From Cytobacillus oceanisediminis (lineage in GTDB: Bacteria > Bacillota > Bacilli > Bacillales > Cytobacillaceae): a stretch of 64,000 bases of DNA. The translations under genes were made by a program, and so were the position numbers. The number at the start of each line of letters is the position of its first letter. Positions within the stretch are counted from its first letter, which is position 1. Shown here one piece after another: positions 42,568 through 50,799 of the stretch. The notes under the pieces were generated by a model. That model saw only the letters and a program-made list of their open reading frames with translations, was not told the origin of the DNA and did not search any database. Where the stretch lies: contig NZ_SOEE01000002.1 in assembly GCF_004366035.1 (NCBI RefSeq), positions 124,001-188,000 of the forward strand. Direction: 5' to 3'.

Positions 42568-43308
42568 ATGAAGAAAGTACATGTGATTGTAAGGAAAGAG
42601 GATATTTCAGAAGAGAAATTAAGTGAAGGCAGTAAAGTGGCCGTCGTTTTGGATATTCTTCTCGCGACCACGACGATTACTTCAGCTCTTTCAGAAGGAG
42701 CTGCGGAAGTCATCCCTGTATTGGATGTTGCGGAAGGGATGAATGCTGCTGCAGGCATGGAGCCGGAGACTTTTGTTCTTGCCGGCGAGACTCACGGGAA
42801 ACTGATTGATGGATTTGTGTATCCCATTCCAAGCCGCCTCCGTGAAATGGTAAACGGCAAGAAACTGATCCTGTCAACAACAAATGGAACGGTAGCTTTA
42901 AGAAAATCAGCCTGTGCCTCAAAAGTCTATATCAGTTCACTATTAAATAATCGGGCTGTTGCTGAGTCCATAAAGGGAGAAGCTGAGACAGTCATCGTTG
43001 TATGCTCAGGAAATTCGGGAGAACTCAGTTTGGAGGACTTTTACGGTGCAGGGCACTTTATCGATTGCTTAACCGATTATGAACAATGGGAAATGACCGA
43101 TTCTGCAAAAGCTGCATTGGATTTTTACCGGGGTGCATCAGGGAGCGCTTTTGATATCCTCTCATCATCCAGGGTAGGCATGCTTTTTGCCCGTCACGGG
43201 ATGGCAGAAGAATTAGAATTCGCTTCACAGACTGATATGGCAGTAATTGTACCCATTCTGAAAAATGGCAGAGCGGCCATCCTTCAGACCGCTTTAAAAG
43301 GAGAGTGA
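42568..43308 (+). CDS. comB: ComB-family phosphatase (2-phosphosulfolactate phosphatase-like)
   Basis: A 246-residue protein matching the ComB family (VAVVLDILLATTTITSALSE, ETHGKLIDGF, LSTTNGT, VVCSGNSGELSLEDFYGAGH). In methanogens and Bacillus the family hydrolyses 2-phosphosulfolactate. No other sulfolactate or coenzyme M gene is here. ATG at 42568 directly follows the kinase stop, so coupled translation is likely, and a phosphatase next to a kinase that phosphorylates hydroxy acids is suggestive. A longer frame from 42535 overlaps the kinase. The symbol refers to the family only. Confidence 0.78.
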   Translation: MKKVHVIVRKEDISEEKLSEGSKVAVVLDILLATTTITSALSEGAAEVIPVLDVAEGMNAAAGMEPETFVLAGETHGKLIDGFVYPIPSRLREMVNGKKLILSTTNGTVALRKSACASKVYISSLLNNRAVAESIKGEAETVIVVCSGNSGELSLEDFYGAGHFIDCLTDYEQWEMTDSAKAALDFYRGASGSAFDILSSSRVGMLFARHGMAEELEFASQTDMAVIVPILKNGRAAILQTALKGE

Positions 43309-43316
43309 ATCCATAA

Positions 43317-45092
43317 ATGGAAGAAGTAAAAACTGCTAATCCCGGAGCGAGTTTTTTGTTCACAAAGCTTAATCCTGAAACACTTTTCACACCGGAGGAT
43401 TTTACGGAAGAGCATATCTTAATCGGAAGAACGGCTAAACAATTTGCTGAAAAAATGGTTCACCCTGAAAAGGAACGGATTGAAAACCAGGAATTTGAGG
43501 TGGTAACGGATTTGCTGAAGAAGGCGGGCGGACTTGGCCTCCTGGCACACAGCATCCCCGAAAAATACGGCGGTCTTGGTTTGGATAAAATCAGCAAGGG
43601 AATAGTCGGTGAAAACATTGCCTCATCAGGAGGATATGGGGTAGCCCACTCCAATCATACTTGCATTGCGACCCTCCCTATTACTTACTTTGGAACACCA
43701 GCGCAAAAAGAAAAATATTTGCCGAAGCTTGCCTCAGGGGAGTACATCGGGGCTTACTGCCTGACAGAACCGAACGCAGGTTCAGATGCCCTATCTTCCC
43801 AGACAACGGCTGTTCTGAATCAAGAAGGAACACATTATATCTTGAATGGCACCAAAATTTATATTACTAACGCTGTATTTTCAGATACGTTTATTGTTTA
43901 CGCTAAGGTGGATGGCCAGCATTTTACCGCGTTTATCGTTGAGCGGGATACACCAGGGCTTTCTCTTGGACCGGAAGAAAATAAGATGGGCATCAAAGGG
44001 TCTTCAACTAGATCGGTCATTTTTGAAGATTGCCCAGTGCCAGCTGATCATTTGCTGGGCGAAGTGGGCAAAGGCCATATTATTGCTCTGAACGTCCTAA
44101 ATCTTGGCCGATTCAATTTGGGTTCTGCCTGCATGGGGGCATCTAAAACCGGATTGAAGAAAGCTCTACAATTCACAGTGGAAAGAAAGCAATTTGGAAA
44201 ATCCATCTTTGATTTTCCGGCTACCAAGGAAAAAGTCGCAAAGATGGCAGGGAGAATTTACGCAGCAGAATCGCTGCAGTATCGTACAGCAAACCTGCTG
44301 GAAGAATCGTTAGGAGATTTATATGATTCATCTAATTTAAAGCTTATTGGAAAAAGAATGAGCGAATATGCCACAGAATGTGCGATCTGCAAAGTGTTTG
44401 GCTCGGAAACACTCGACTATGCGGCAGATGAAGCACTGCAGCTTCATGGCGGAGCAGGATTTATCAAGGAATACGGAGTGGAACAAATGTATCGTGATTC
44501 CCGCATTAACCGTATTTTTGAGGGAACAAATGAGATTAATAGATTGCTGATTCCTACACACCTTTTCCGTAAAGCATTGAAGGGTGATATCGATTTAGCC
44601 GCAAGAGTGGAGGAGGCTGTTTTTCAGTTGAGCAAACCTGAACCAATCGGTCAGGCCATTTTTGAAAAAGAAAGAGCAGCAGTTGATACGGTGAGAAACT
44701 TATTCCTGTTAAACGCCGGACTCGCTTACGAAGCATTTGGCAGCTCACTTGTTCATGAACAGAAAGCACTTATGAAGCTCGCCGATCTGGCCATTGCCCT
44801 GTATGCTTCAGAATCGGCTGTCTATCGTACTTATAAAGCTATTCAAGAAAGGGGTGAAGAAAAAGAAGAATTGAAGATTCTTCTGACAAGGACGTTTATC
44901 GAAGGTGAGATATGGGATGCAGAAAGGCTATCCCGTCAGCTTGTATCAGAATTGGCTTCTGAAGGGAAAAGAGATCAATTGATCGGATTAGTTATTCGTG
45001 AATGCGGCAGGTTCAGTTCCTTTGGGAAGGAAAGTGCGAGAAACAGAAGGATTGCTGAGCTTGTATATGATAATGGCGATTATTGCTGCTAG
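43317..45092 (+). CDS. Acyl-CoA dehydrogenase (591 residues, FadE/YusJ-like)
   Basis: The long form of acyl-CoA dehydrogenase, with the extra C-terminal helical domain, similar in size to B. subtilis FadE (~594). Motifs: GAYCLTEPNAGSDALS, MGIKGSSTRSVIFEDCPVP, RKQFGKSIFDFPATKEK and the base-bearing YGVEQMYRDSRINRIFEGTNEINR. The Glu in FEGTNEI is the catalytic base. AAAGGAG lies a little far (13 nt) from the ATG at 43317. Confidence 0.92.
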   Translation: MEEVKTANPGASFLFTKLNPETLFTPEDFTEEHILIGRTAKQFAEKMVHPEKERIENQEFEVVTDLLKKAGGLGLLAHSIPEKYGGLGLDKISKGIVGENIASSGGYGVAHSNHTCIATLPITYFGTPAQKEKYLPKLASGEYIGAYCLTEPNAGSDALSSQTTAVLNQEGTHYILNGTKIYITNAVFSDTFIVYAKVDGQHFTAFIVERDTPGLSLGPEENKMGIKGSSTRSVIFEDCPVPADHLLGEVGKGHIIALNVLNLGRFNLGSACMGASKTGLKKALQFTVERKQFGKSIFDFPATKEKVAKMAGRIYAAESLQYRTANLLEESLGDLYDSSNLKLIGKRMSEYATECAICKVFGSETLDYAADEALQLHGGAGFIKEYGVEQMYRDSRINRIFEGTNEINRLLIPTHLFRKALKGDIDLAARVEEAVFQLSKPEPIGQAIFEKERAAVDTVRNLFLLNAGLAYEAFGSSLVHEQKALMKLADLAIALYASESAVYRTYKAIQERGEEKEELKILLTRTFIEGEIWDAERLSRQLVSELASEGKRDQLIGLVIRECGRFSSFGKESARNRRIAELVYDNGDYCC

Positions 45093-45117
45093 ATATATAG
45101 AGAAGGAGTGTTTTAAA

Positions 45118-46095
45118 ATGAAAGCCATCCAATTCAAAGAGTATGGAGGACCTGAAGTCCTTACCTTAATCAACCTTGACCGGCCTCAGCCGACAGGGCG
45201 TGAAGTATTAATCGAGGTGCATGCCATTGGAGTGAACTATGCAGATACGGCAAGAAGAGAAGGGCAATACGTTGTGCCGACTCCTCTCCCATTCATTCCT
45301 GGTGCGGAAGTAGCAGGTGTTGTCGCTGCAGCAGGTGAAGATGCGAAAATTCCTCTTGGTACAAGAGTGGTTACGTTAATTGAATCAGGCGGATACTCGG
45401 AGTATGTAACAGCAGATGAAAGAGGGCTGATTCCCCTGCCGGAAGGATTGGATTTTAAACTGGCTGCGGCTCTGCCCCTGCAGGGATTGAGTGCCTATCA
45501 TATTCTAAAAACGATGGGCAGGCTTGAAGCGGGTGAAAGCGTCCTTGTCCATGCAGCAGCAGGGGGTGTAGGCACACTTGCTGTTCAGCTCGCAAAATTA
45601 TTCGGTGCAGGAACCGTCATCGCCACAGCCAGTACAGAGGAAAAACTTCAGCTTGCGAAAGAAATGGGTGCAGATGTTCTCATAAATTATACAAAAGAAG
45701 GCTGGGAAAATGAGGTACTCGAAGCAACTGCCGGAAAAGGTGTGGATATTGCACTCGAAATGGCTGGCGGGGAAATTTTTAATAAAACCCTGAAATGCCT
45801 TGCAGCCTTTGGCCGCCTAGTCATTTATGGTGTGGCAAGCGGGGAGCAAAGCCGGTTTTATCCTTCTTCTTTAATGGGACGGAACCAATCAGTCATCGGG
45901 TTTTTCCTGCCGCAGATTATGAGAAAGCCTGAACTTCTGCAGCCGAGCATGAAGGAATTATTGACATATGCAGCTGAAGGAAAGCTGAAGCTGACAATTG
46001 GCGAAATCCATCCTCTTGAGGATGCTGCCAAGGTGCATCAGCGAATGCAGTCGAGACAAACAAAAGGAAAGCTTATTCTTGAACCTGCAAGATAA
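45118..46095 (+). CDS. Zinc-type quinone/enoyl oxidoreductase (MDR family)
   Basis: A 325-residue medium-chain reductase: N-terminal GroES-like part with GVNYADTARREGQY and the NADPH-binding HAAAGGVGTLAVQLAKLFGA. No structural zinc cysteines are seen. It reduces quinones or enoyl compounds with NADPH. ATG at 45118 follows GAAGGAGTG; a longer frame from 44998 overlaps the dehydrogenase gene and lacks a ribosome-binding site. It ends the operon ahead of a terminator. Confidence 0.87.
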   Translation: MKAIQFKEYGGPEVLTLINLDRPQPTGREVLIEVHAIGVNYADTARREGQYVVPTPLPFIPGAEVAGVVAAAGEDAKIPLGTRVVTLIESGGYSEYVTADERGLIPLPEGLDFKLAAALPLQGLSAYHILKTMGRLEAGESVLVHAAAGGVGTLAVQLAKLFGAGTVIATASTEEKLQLAKEMGADVLINYTKEGWENEVLEATAGKGVDIALEMAGGEIFNKTLKCLAAFGRLVIYGVASGEQSRFYPSSLMGRNQSVIGFFLPQIMRKPELLQPSMKELLTYAAEGKLKLTIGEIHPLEDAAKVHQRMQSRQTKGKLILEPAR

Positions 46096-46100
46096 TTGGA

Positions 46101-46135
46101 AGCCTGCCATTTAACCAGTGGCAGGCTCTTTTTCT
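46101..46135 (+). terminator. Intrinsic terminator of the acyl-CoA operon
   Basis: AGCCTGCCA (46101-46109) pairs with TGGCAGGCT (46119-46127), followed by CTTTTTCT. Confidence 0.85.
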
Positions 46136-46212
46136 ATTAAACTGACAGGAATATAAGGATTTGTATAGAACATAAATAGTAGTGCTGATCATTTTTTTTG
46201 AGGGTGATTTAT

Positions 46213-46986
46213 ATGGAAAAGGAAGAGGTAAAGAAAAAGGTACAAAACACATTCGGTAAAAATGCAGAAAAATATGTGACAAGCAAAATTCATGGAGATG
46301 CGGCTGAGCTTAACCAGCTCGTTCAAACTCTGAATCCGCATAAAGATTGGGTTGTGTTGGATATCGCCACAGGAGGCGGGCATGTGGCCAAAAGTCTGGC
46401 ACCTTTTGTTTCCCAGGTCTTTGCTGCTGATTTGACAAAAGAAATGCTGGCCAATACCGCACGCCATCTGGAAAGCTATAAAAATATCTGGTATGTCACC
46501 GCGGATGCTGAAGCTTTGCCATTTCTGGATAAGTACTTTGATGCGGTAACCTGCCGGATAGCCCCCCATCATTTTCCCAATCCCGAAAGGTTCATTACTG
46601 AAGCTGGAAGGGTTTTAAAACCAGGCGGCCATTTCCTGATGATCGATAACATATCACCTGAAGAAAAAGAGCTGGCTGGTTTTATGAACACTGTTGAGAA
46701 ATTGCGGGATGACAGTCATTGCCGGTGTTTGTCGACAGGAGAGTGGAGAAAGTTATTTGCTGCTTCCGGGCTGCATGAAACCAACACGAAGAGCAGGAAG
46801 AAAACATTTGAATTCCCGTCCTGGGTAAGGCGGACAGCTGAAAGTGACGAACAGATTAGGGCAGTCGAAGATTATATTTTGCAGGCTGATCAAGCAGCGG
46901 CGGATTACTTTCAAATCGAATTTCATGACGGCAGGGTGCAATCCTTTAAAGTGGATGAATGGATGGCACTTTGCGTGAAACATTAG
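46213..46986 (+). CDS. Class I SAM-dependent methyltransferase
   Basis: A 257-residue UbiE/BioC-like methyltransferase: motif I LDIATGGGHVAKSL, an acidic ribose-binding residue in VFAADLTKEML, motif II VTCRIAPHHFPNP and motif III VLKPGGHFLMIDN. The product is not identifiable. ATG at 46213 follows GAGGGTGA; a TTG at 46198 is also in frame. It pairs with the SDR gene 12 nt downstream. Confidence 0.85.
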   Translation: MEKEEVKKKVQNTFGKNAEKYVTSKIHGDAAELNQLVQTLNPHKDWVVLDIATGGGHVAKSLAPFVSQVFAADLTKEMLANTARHLESYKNIWYVTADAEALPFLDKYFDAVTCRIAPHHFPNPERFITEAGRVLKPGGHFLMIDNISPEEKELAGFMNTVEKLRDDSHCRCLSTGEWRKLFAASGLHETNTKSRKKTFEFPSWVRRTAESDEQIRAVEDYILQADQAAADYFQIEFHDGRVQSFKVDEWMALCVKH

Positions 46987-46998
46987 GAGGAAATTGTG

Positions 46999-47784
46999 AT
47001 GGACTTAAACCTGAAAAATAAAAAAGCGCTAGTGGTGGCTTCAAGCCAGGGACTGGGTAAAGCAATTGCAGCACAGCTTGCACAGGAAGGCGCGAAAGTG
47101 ATGATCACAAGCAGGGATGAAGCAAAACTGCAAGCTGTTCAAAAGGAATTCCGTGACCACTATAATGTTGAAGTTGAATATCACCGTGCAGATGTGACCA
47201 ATCCGGAAGATATTAAACAGTTAGTCAAATATACAGCTGAAATACTTGGCGGAATCGATATCTTGATCAATAATGCCGGAGGACCTCCCGGGGGAACGTT
47301 TGAATCCCTAACAGATGAAGATTGGGAAAAAGCGTTTCAATTAAATCTATTAAGCCATGTAAGGCTGATCCGAGACGCACTTCCCGAATTAAAGAAAAAT
47401 GGAGGAAGGATCATTAATATTGCCTCTTCAAGCATTAAGCAGCCGATACCAGGCCTTCTGCTATCCAATACATTCCGTTTGGGCATTGTCGGAATGACCA
47501 AAACACTCTCAGAGGAATTGGCAGCTTATAATATCTTAATCAATACAGTAGCTCCGGGAAGGATTTCGACGGATAGGGTTGATTATCTGGATCAGCATAA
47601 CGCGGACCGGCAAAACATCTCCAAAGAAGAAGTTGCTGAAAGAGCCAAAAGCAATATCCCGCTGCGCAGATATGGAACCCCGGAAGAATTCGCTAACGTT
47701 GTCACTTTCCTGGCTTCCGACGCAAGCAGCTATGTGACAGGAAGCTCCATTTTGGTCGATGGCGGGATGGTGAAAGCATTATAG
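46999..47784 (+). CDS. SDR-family protein lacking the usual Tyr/Lys catalytic pair
   Basis: A 261-residue protein with an SDR Rossmann fold (VVASSQGLGKAIA, NNAGGPP, INIASSS, and the C-terminal VTGSSILVDGG). Where FabG-type enzymes have YxxxK the sequence is LLLSNTFRLGIVGMTK, so both Tyr and Lys are replaced (Ser and Arg). The glycine motif is also altered (ASSQGLG). It may bind a nucleotide without classical SDR catalysis or use another base. AGGAGG 8 nt before the ATG at 46999. Confidence 0.82.
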   Translation: MDLNLKNKKALVVASSQGLGKAIAAQLAQEGAKVMITSRDEAKLQAVQKEFRDHYNVEVEYHRADVTNPEDIKQLVKYTAEILGGIDILINNAGGPPGGTFESLTDEDWEKAFQLNLLSHVRLIRDALPELKKNGGRIINIASSSIKQPIPGLLLSNTFRLGIVGMTKTLSEELAAYNILINTVAPGRISTDRVDYLDQHNADRQNISKEEVAERAKSNIPLRRYGTPEEFANVVTFLASDASSYVTGSSILVDGGMVKAL

Positions 47785-47808
47785 GAGGCTATATTTGTTT
47801 GGACAGCT

Positions 47809-48206
47809 AGTGTGCGAGTCCGAACCCGGGCCAACTTCGGACAGAGAAGTCAAAAAACCCGGTGTGAGAGTCCGAACACGGGTCAACTTCGGACAGAAAA
47901 GTCGAAAACTCCAGTGTGAGAGTCCGAACCTGGGCTAACTTCGGACAGAAAAGTCGAAAACTCCGGTGCGAGCCCGAACCTGGGCTAACTTCGGACAGAA
48001 AAGTCGAAACCCCCGGTGAGAGTCCGAACCTGGACTAACTTCGGACAGAAAAGTCAAAACCCCCGGTATTAGAGTCCAAACCCGGTGCAACATCGGACAG
48101 AGAAGACGAAAACCCCGGTGTGAGAGTCCGAACCCAGATCAACTTCGAACAGAAAAGTCAAAACCCCGGTGTGAGAGTCCGAACCCCGCGCACCTACTGG
48201 AAAACT
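47809..48206. repeat. Non-coding tandem array, 50-52-bp period, about 7.5 units
   Basis: The unit starts GTGTGAGAGTCCGAAC, continues (C)CTGGGCTAACTTCGGACA and ends GAAAAGTCGAAAACTCCG. Unit lengths starting at 47809 are 52, 52, 52, 50, 50, 52, 51 and a partial last copy. The length variation and the non-multiple of 3 exclude a coding repeat, and no spacers exist. It fills the gap between two convergent genes. The sequence differs from the 28.3-29.1 kb array, but the period is the same. Confidence 0.9.
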
Positions 48207-48216
48207 CAGCATAAAA

Positions 48217-48254
48217 AAAGACGATTTTCCGCATTTCCTAGGAAAATCGTCTTT
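48217..48254. terminator. Bidirectional terminator at the end of the second array
   Basis: AAAGACGATTTTCC (48217-48230) pairs with GGAAAATCGTCTTT (48241-48254), with A and T runs on both sides. Confidence 0.9.
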
Positions 48255-48258
48255 CTCG

Positions 48259-49434
48259 TTAACCTCGTTTTGTAATCAGGATCCAAATATATAATAGTAT
48301 GGAGATCACTACCGAACCGGCTGATGCCATATAAATGCTGCTGTAGCCGAACAAATGGGCGATTTGGCCAAAGACCATTGCACCTATCCCAACTCCGAGA
48401 TCAAAGAAGGAGAAGAACGTTGCGTTAGCCATCCCGCGCCGATTGGCAGGCGCTTCTTTTACAGACCAGGCCTGAAGGGCAGGCTGGACTGATCCGAATC
48501 CCAGACCATAAAGAATGGCCGCTATATACATAATCATGCTGTTAGGCAGCCATGCCAGCAGGAACATGGCTGCTAAAATCAGCACCGCACCAGGTAAAAA
48601 CACCGCCTTATGTCCCCGTTGATCATATAATCTGCCGGCAAAAGTCCGGGAAATCATTAAGGCGATCGCAAACAGCAGGAAATACCAGTGTATTCCGCCT
48701 ATGCCTTTTTGAGCAGAGTATATTGGAAGAAACGAAGCGATGCCGCCGAAGGTAACGGTAATGAAAAATAAAAGAAATGAAGGCCTTAAGGCACTTTTTT
48801 CATAGATATCCCACCGCTTCAAGGGAACACTTTGTCTTTCAGCCTGCTTGTATCTGATTCTCGAAGATAATACCAGCGCGGCTAATCCCAGCAGGGCACA
48901 AATTAAAAATAAGAGCTTGAAAGATATAATTCCGGCAAGCGCCAGTCCAAGGGTGGGGCCGAAAGCCAGGGCTATGTTCCCGGAAAGACCGAAGTAGCCC
49001 ATCCCTTCCCCGCGCCGATTAGCAGGTATCAAATCGGTAGCAATAGTTCCGGAGGCTGTAGTTGAAAAACCCCAGCCAAATCCTTGGACAATCCGTAGGA
49101 CAAATAGGAAGATTAAACTATTAACAAATCCAAATGAACCAACCGAAAGAACGAAAATCGCAAGGCCCGTTAAATAGACAAACCGCCTTCCCTTTGTCTC
49201 CAGCGTATGTCCTGCATAAGGACGCAATAGCAGAGCAGAGAATGTAAAGATGCCGACTACAATACCGATCAGCTGGTCATTCCCTCCCAACTTTTCTACA
49301 AAAAGTGGGATCGTGGGCAATGTCATTTGAAATCCGAGAAAAATAAAAAAGTTGGACATCAATATGAGCACAAAATCTCTGGACCAAATCTTCTCAGAGC
49401 CTGCATTCTGTTTTTTTGCTATAGTATGAGCCAT
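48259..49434 (-). CDS. MFS transporter, paralogue of the 19.0-20.2 kb gene
   Basis: A 391-residue 12-helix MFS protein (LPTIPLFVEKLGGNDQLIGIVVG; GWGFSTTASGTIATDLIPANRRGEGMGYFG). The latter segment closely matches the GVASTATGTIAAQIIPAARKGEGIGYFS segment of the MarR-linked transporter; both give SSTIAT-type motifs typical of drug efflux (key parts GTIATDLIPANRRGEGMG). The start codon is at 49434 (ATG in GCCAT context, behind AGGAGG-type GGGAGG). No regulator is adjacent. Substrate unknown. Confidence 0.83.
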   Translation of the reverse strand: MAHTIAKKQNAGSEKIWSRDFVLILMSNFFIFLGFQMTLPTIPLFVEKLGGNDQLIGIVVGIFTFSALLLRPYAGHTLETKGRRFVYLTGLAIFVLSVGSFGFVNSLIFLFVLRIVQGFGWGFSTTASGTIATDLIPANRRGEGMGYFGLSGNIALAFGPTLGLALAGIISFKLLFLICALLGLAALVLSSRIRYKQAERQSVPLKRWDIYEKSALRPSFLLFFITVTFGGIASFLPIYSAQKGIGGIHWYFLLFAIALMISRTFAGRLYDQRGHKAVFLPGAVLILAAMFLLAWLPNSMIMYIAAILYGLGFGSVQPALQAWSVKEAPANRRGMANATFFSFFDLGVGIGAMVFGQIAHLFGYSSIYMASAGSVVISILLYIWILITKRG

Positions 49435-49543
49435 ATAAATCCTCCCAAAAACGATGTAAAATGATTAGGTAATCTAAATATTTTTCTATTATAAATGAAA
49501 ACAAATGGAAATTCTAATGAATGCCACTTTAAGGAGGATTCAA

Positions 49544-50584
49544 ATGAAGATTAGAGAAAGAGGAGTAGCGATTGGAAAACTGAAGCCTGGAAAAAAGAAC
49601 TGCATTACAGATGTAGAAGGGGTCATGGTAGGCCAAGTCACTCTGGACTATCCTCTCAATGATAATGACCAATATGTCTGTACTGGTGTAACCGCAGTTT
49701 TGCCTCATGGCGGAAATTTATTCCGTGAAAAGGTCCCGGCAGCAAGCTATGTCATCAATGGCTTTGGAAAAACGACGGGTCTGGTACAGGTAGAAGAATT
49801 AGGACTGATTGAATCTCCCATTATGCTGACAAACACATTTGGAGTTCCAGCGGTAACACAGGGAACTCTGGAATACTTGTTACGAACCACTCCTGAAATT
49901 GGAGACACAACTGGAACGGTCAATATCGTCGTGGGAGAATGCAATGATGGGTATCTAAATTCCATTCGGACACTTCCGGTGAAGCCGGAACATGCATTAA
50001 CAGCCATTGAAAATGCCAATTCGGAAATAGTGGGGGAAGGTGCGGTCGGAGCAGGAAAAGGCATGGTGTGTTTCGGGTATAAGGGCGGAGTAGGAGCGTC
50101 ATCGAGACTCATCGGTAAAGAACAAAGCTCAAAGGACTACATAATCGGGTGCCTGGTGGTCACCAATTTTGGCAATAAAGATGAATTTCCATTCAGCAAA
50201 TACGGCCTGTCAGAAATTCCGCTGGAAACCAAGGAAACGCCCGATGGGTCGATTATGATCATCCTGGCCACGGACGCACCCTTCAGTGAAAGGCAGCTGA
50301 AAAGGCTTGCCAAGAGATGCGGCATTGGCCTCGGCCGGACAGGCAGTCATTACAGCAACGGCAGCGGGGATATAGTCATTGCTTTTTCAACTGCCAGAAC
50401 CATTTCTCACCAGAGCACTGGACACGTTGAAGTTGCCCATTTGATCAGAGACGACCATCCGCTTATGAACAAGCTTTTCCAGGGTGCTGCCGAAGCCGTG
50501 GAGGAAGCAATTCTCAATTCCTTGTCCCAGGCAGAAACGACACAAGGGCGGCAGGGAAGAGTGGTGGAGGGGATGTTTTCATAA
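49544..50584 (+). CDS. P1-family (DmpA/BapA-type) peptidase
   Basis: A 346-residue Ntn-hydrolase-type aminopeptidase with the DmpA signatures GVMVGQVTL, GVTAVLPHGGNLFREKVPAA and GRTGSHYSNGSGDIVIAFSTA. In DmpA autocatalytic cleavage before a Ser in that last region frees the nucleophile. It removes N-terminal D- or beta-amino acids or activates a partner. ATG at 49544 follows AAGGAGG; a longer frame from 49505 has no ribosome-binding site. It is divergent from the MFS gene and just upstream of the eut locus. Confidence 0.87.
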   Translation: MKIRERGVAIGKLKPGKKNCITDVEGVMVGQVTLDYPLNDNDQYVCTGVTAVLPHGGNLFREKVPAASYVINGFGKTTGLVQVEELGLIESPIMLTNTFGVPAVTQGTLEYLLRTTPEIGDTTGTVNIVVGECNDGYLNSIRTLPVKPEHALTAIENANSEIVGEGAVGAGKGMVCFGYKGGVGASSRLIGKEQSSKDYIIGCLVVTNFGNKDEFPFSKYGLSEIPLETKETPDGSIMIILATDAPFSERQLKRLAKRCGIGLGRTGSHYSNGSGDIVIAFSTARTISHQSTGHVEVAHLIRDDHPLMNKLFQGAAEAVEEAILNSLSQAETTQGRQGRVVEGMFS

Positions 50585-50633
50585 GACATTTATCTACATT
50601 TTAAAAAGTCTATCTTTTCAGTTAATTACTTGA

Positions 50634-50719
50634 TATAATAATTTACAAGTGAAAATACCAGGTGAGGGCGCCTTAATAGGTAAGCTGTTTTATGGCTTAT
50701 TCTGTTAAGGCGCCTTTTT
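50634..50719 (+). promoter_or_regulatory. eutBC-1 leader: promoter, antiterminator-type element and terminator
   Basis: TATAAT (50634-50639) is followed by TTTACAAGTGAAAATACCAG, then AGGTGAGGGCGCC. The stem GGCGCCTTAA (50667-50676) pairs with TTAAGGCGCC (50705-50714), followed by TTTTT. This arrangement matches the EutV-controlled leaders of other Firmicutes, in which ANTAR binding prevents the terminator. The first 30 nt align without gaps to the eutH leader. Confidence 0.8.
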
Positions 50720-50799
50720 GTATGGAGCAGATTGTAACCGCTTACTGTAATAATTAGATTTGGTGCAGACCGCGCCCTATACTCGAAGGGAGGCAATTT

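Noticed and set aside
47809-48206. Repeat protein reading through the array
   Set aside because: Unit lengths of 50-52 bp shift the frame each copy, there is no ribosome-binding site, and it lies between convergent genes with a terminator.
50585-50799. Cobalamin riboswitch in front of eutB-1
   Set aside because: No B12-box or long conserved core is visible; the leader is only about 70 nt up to the terminator.
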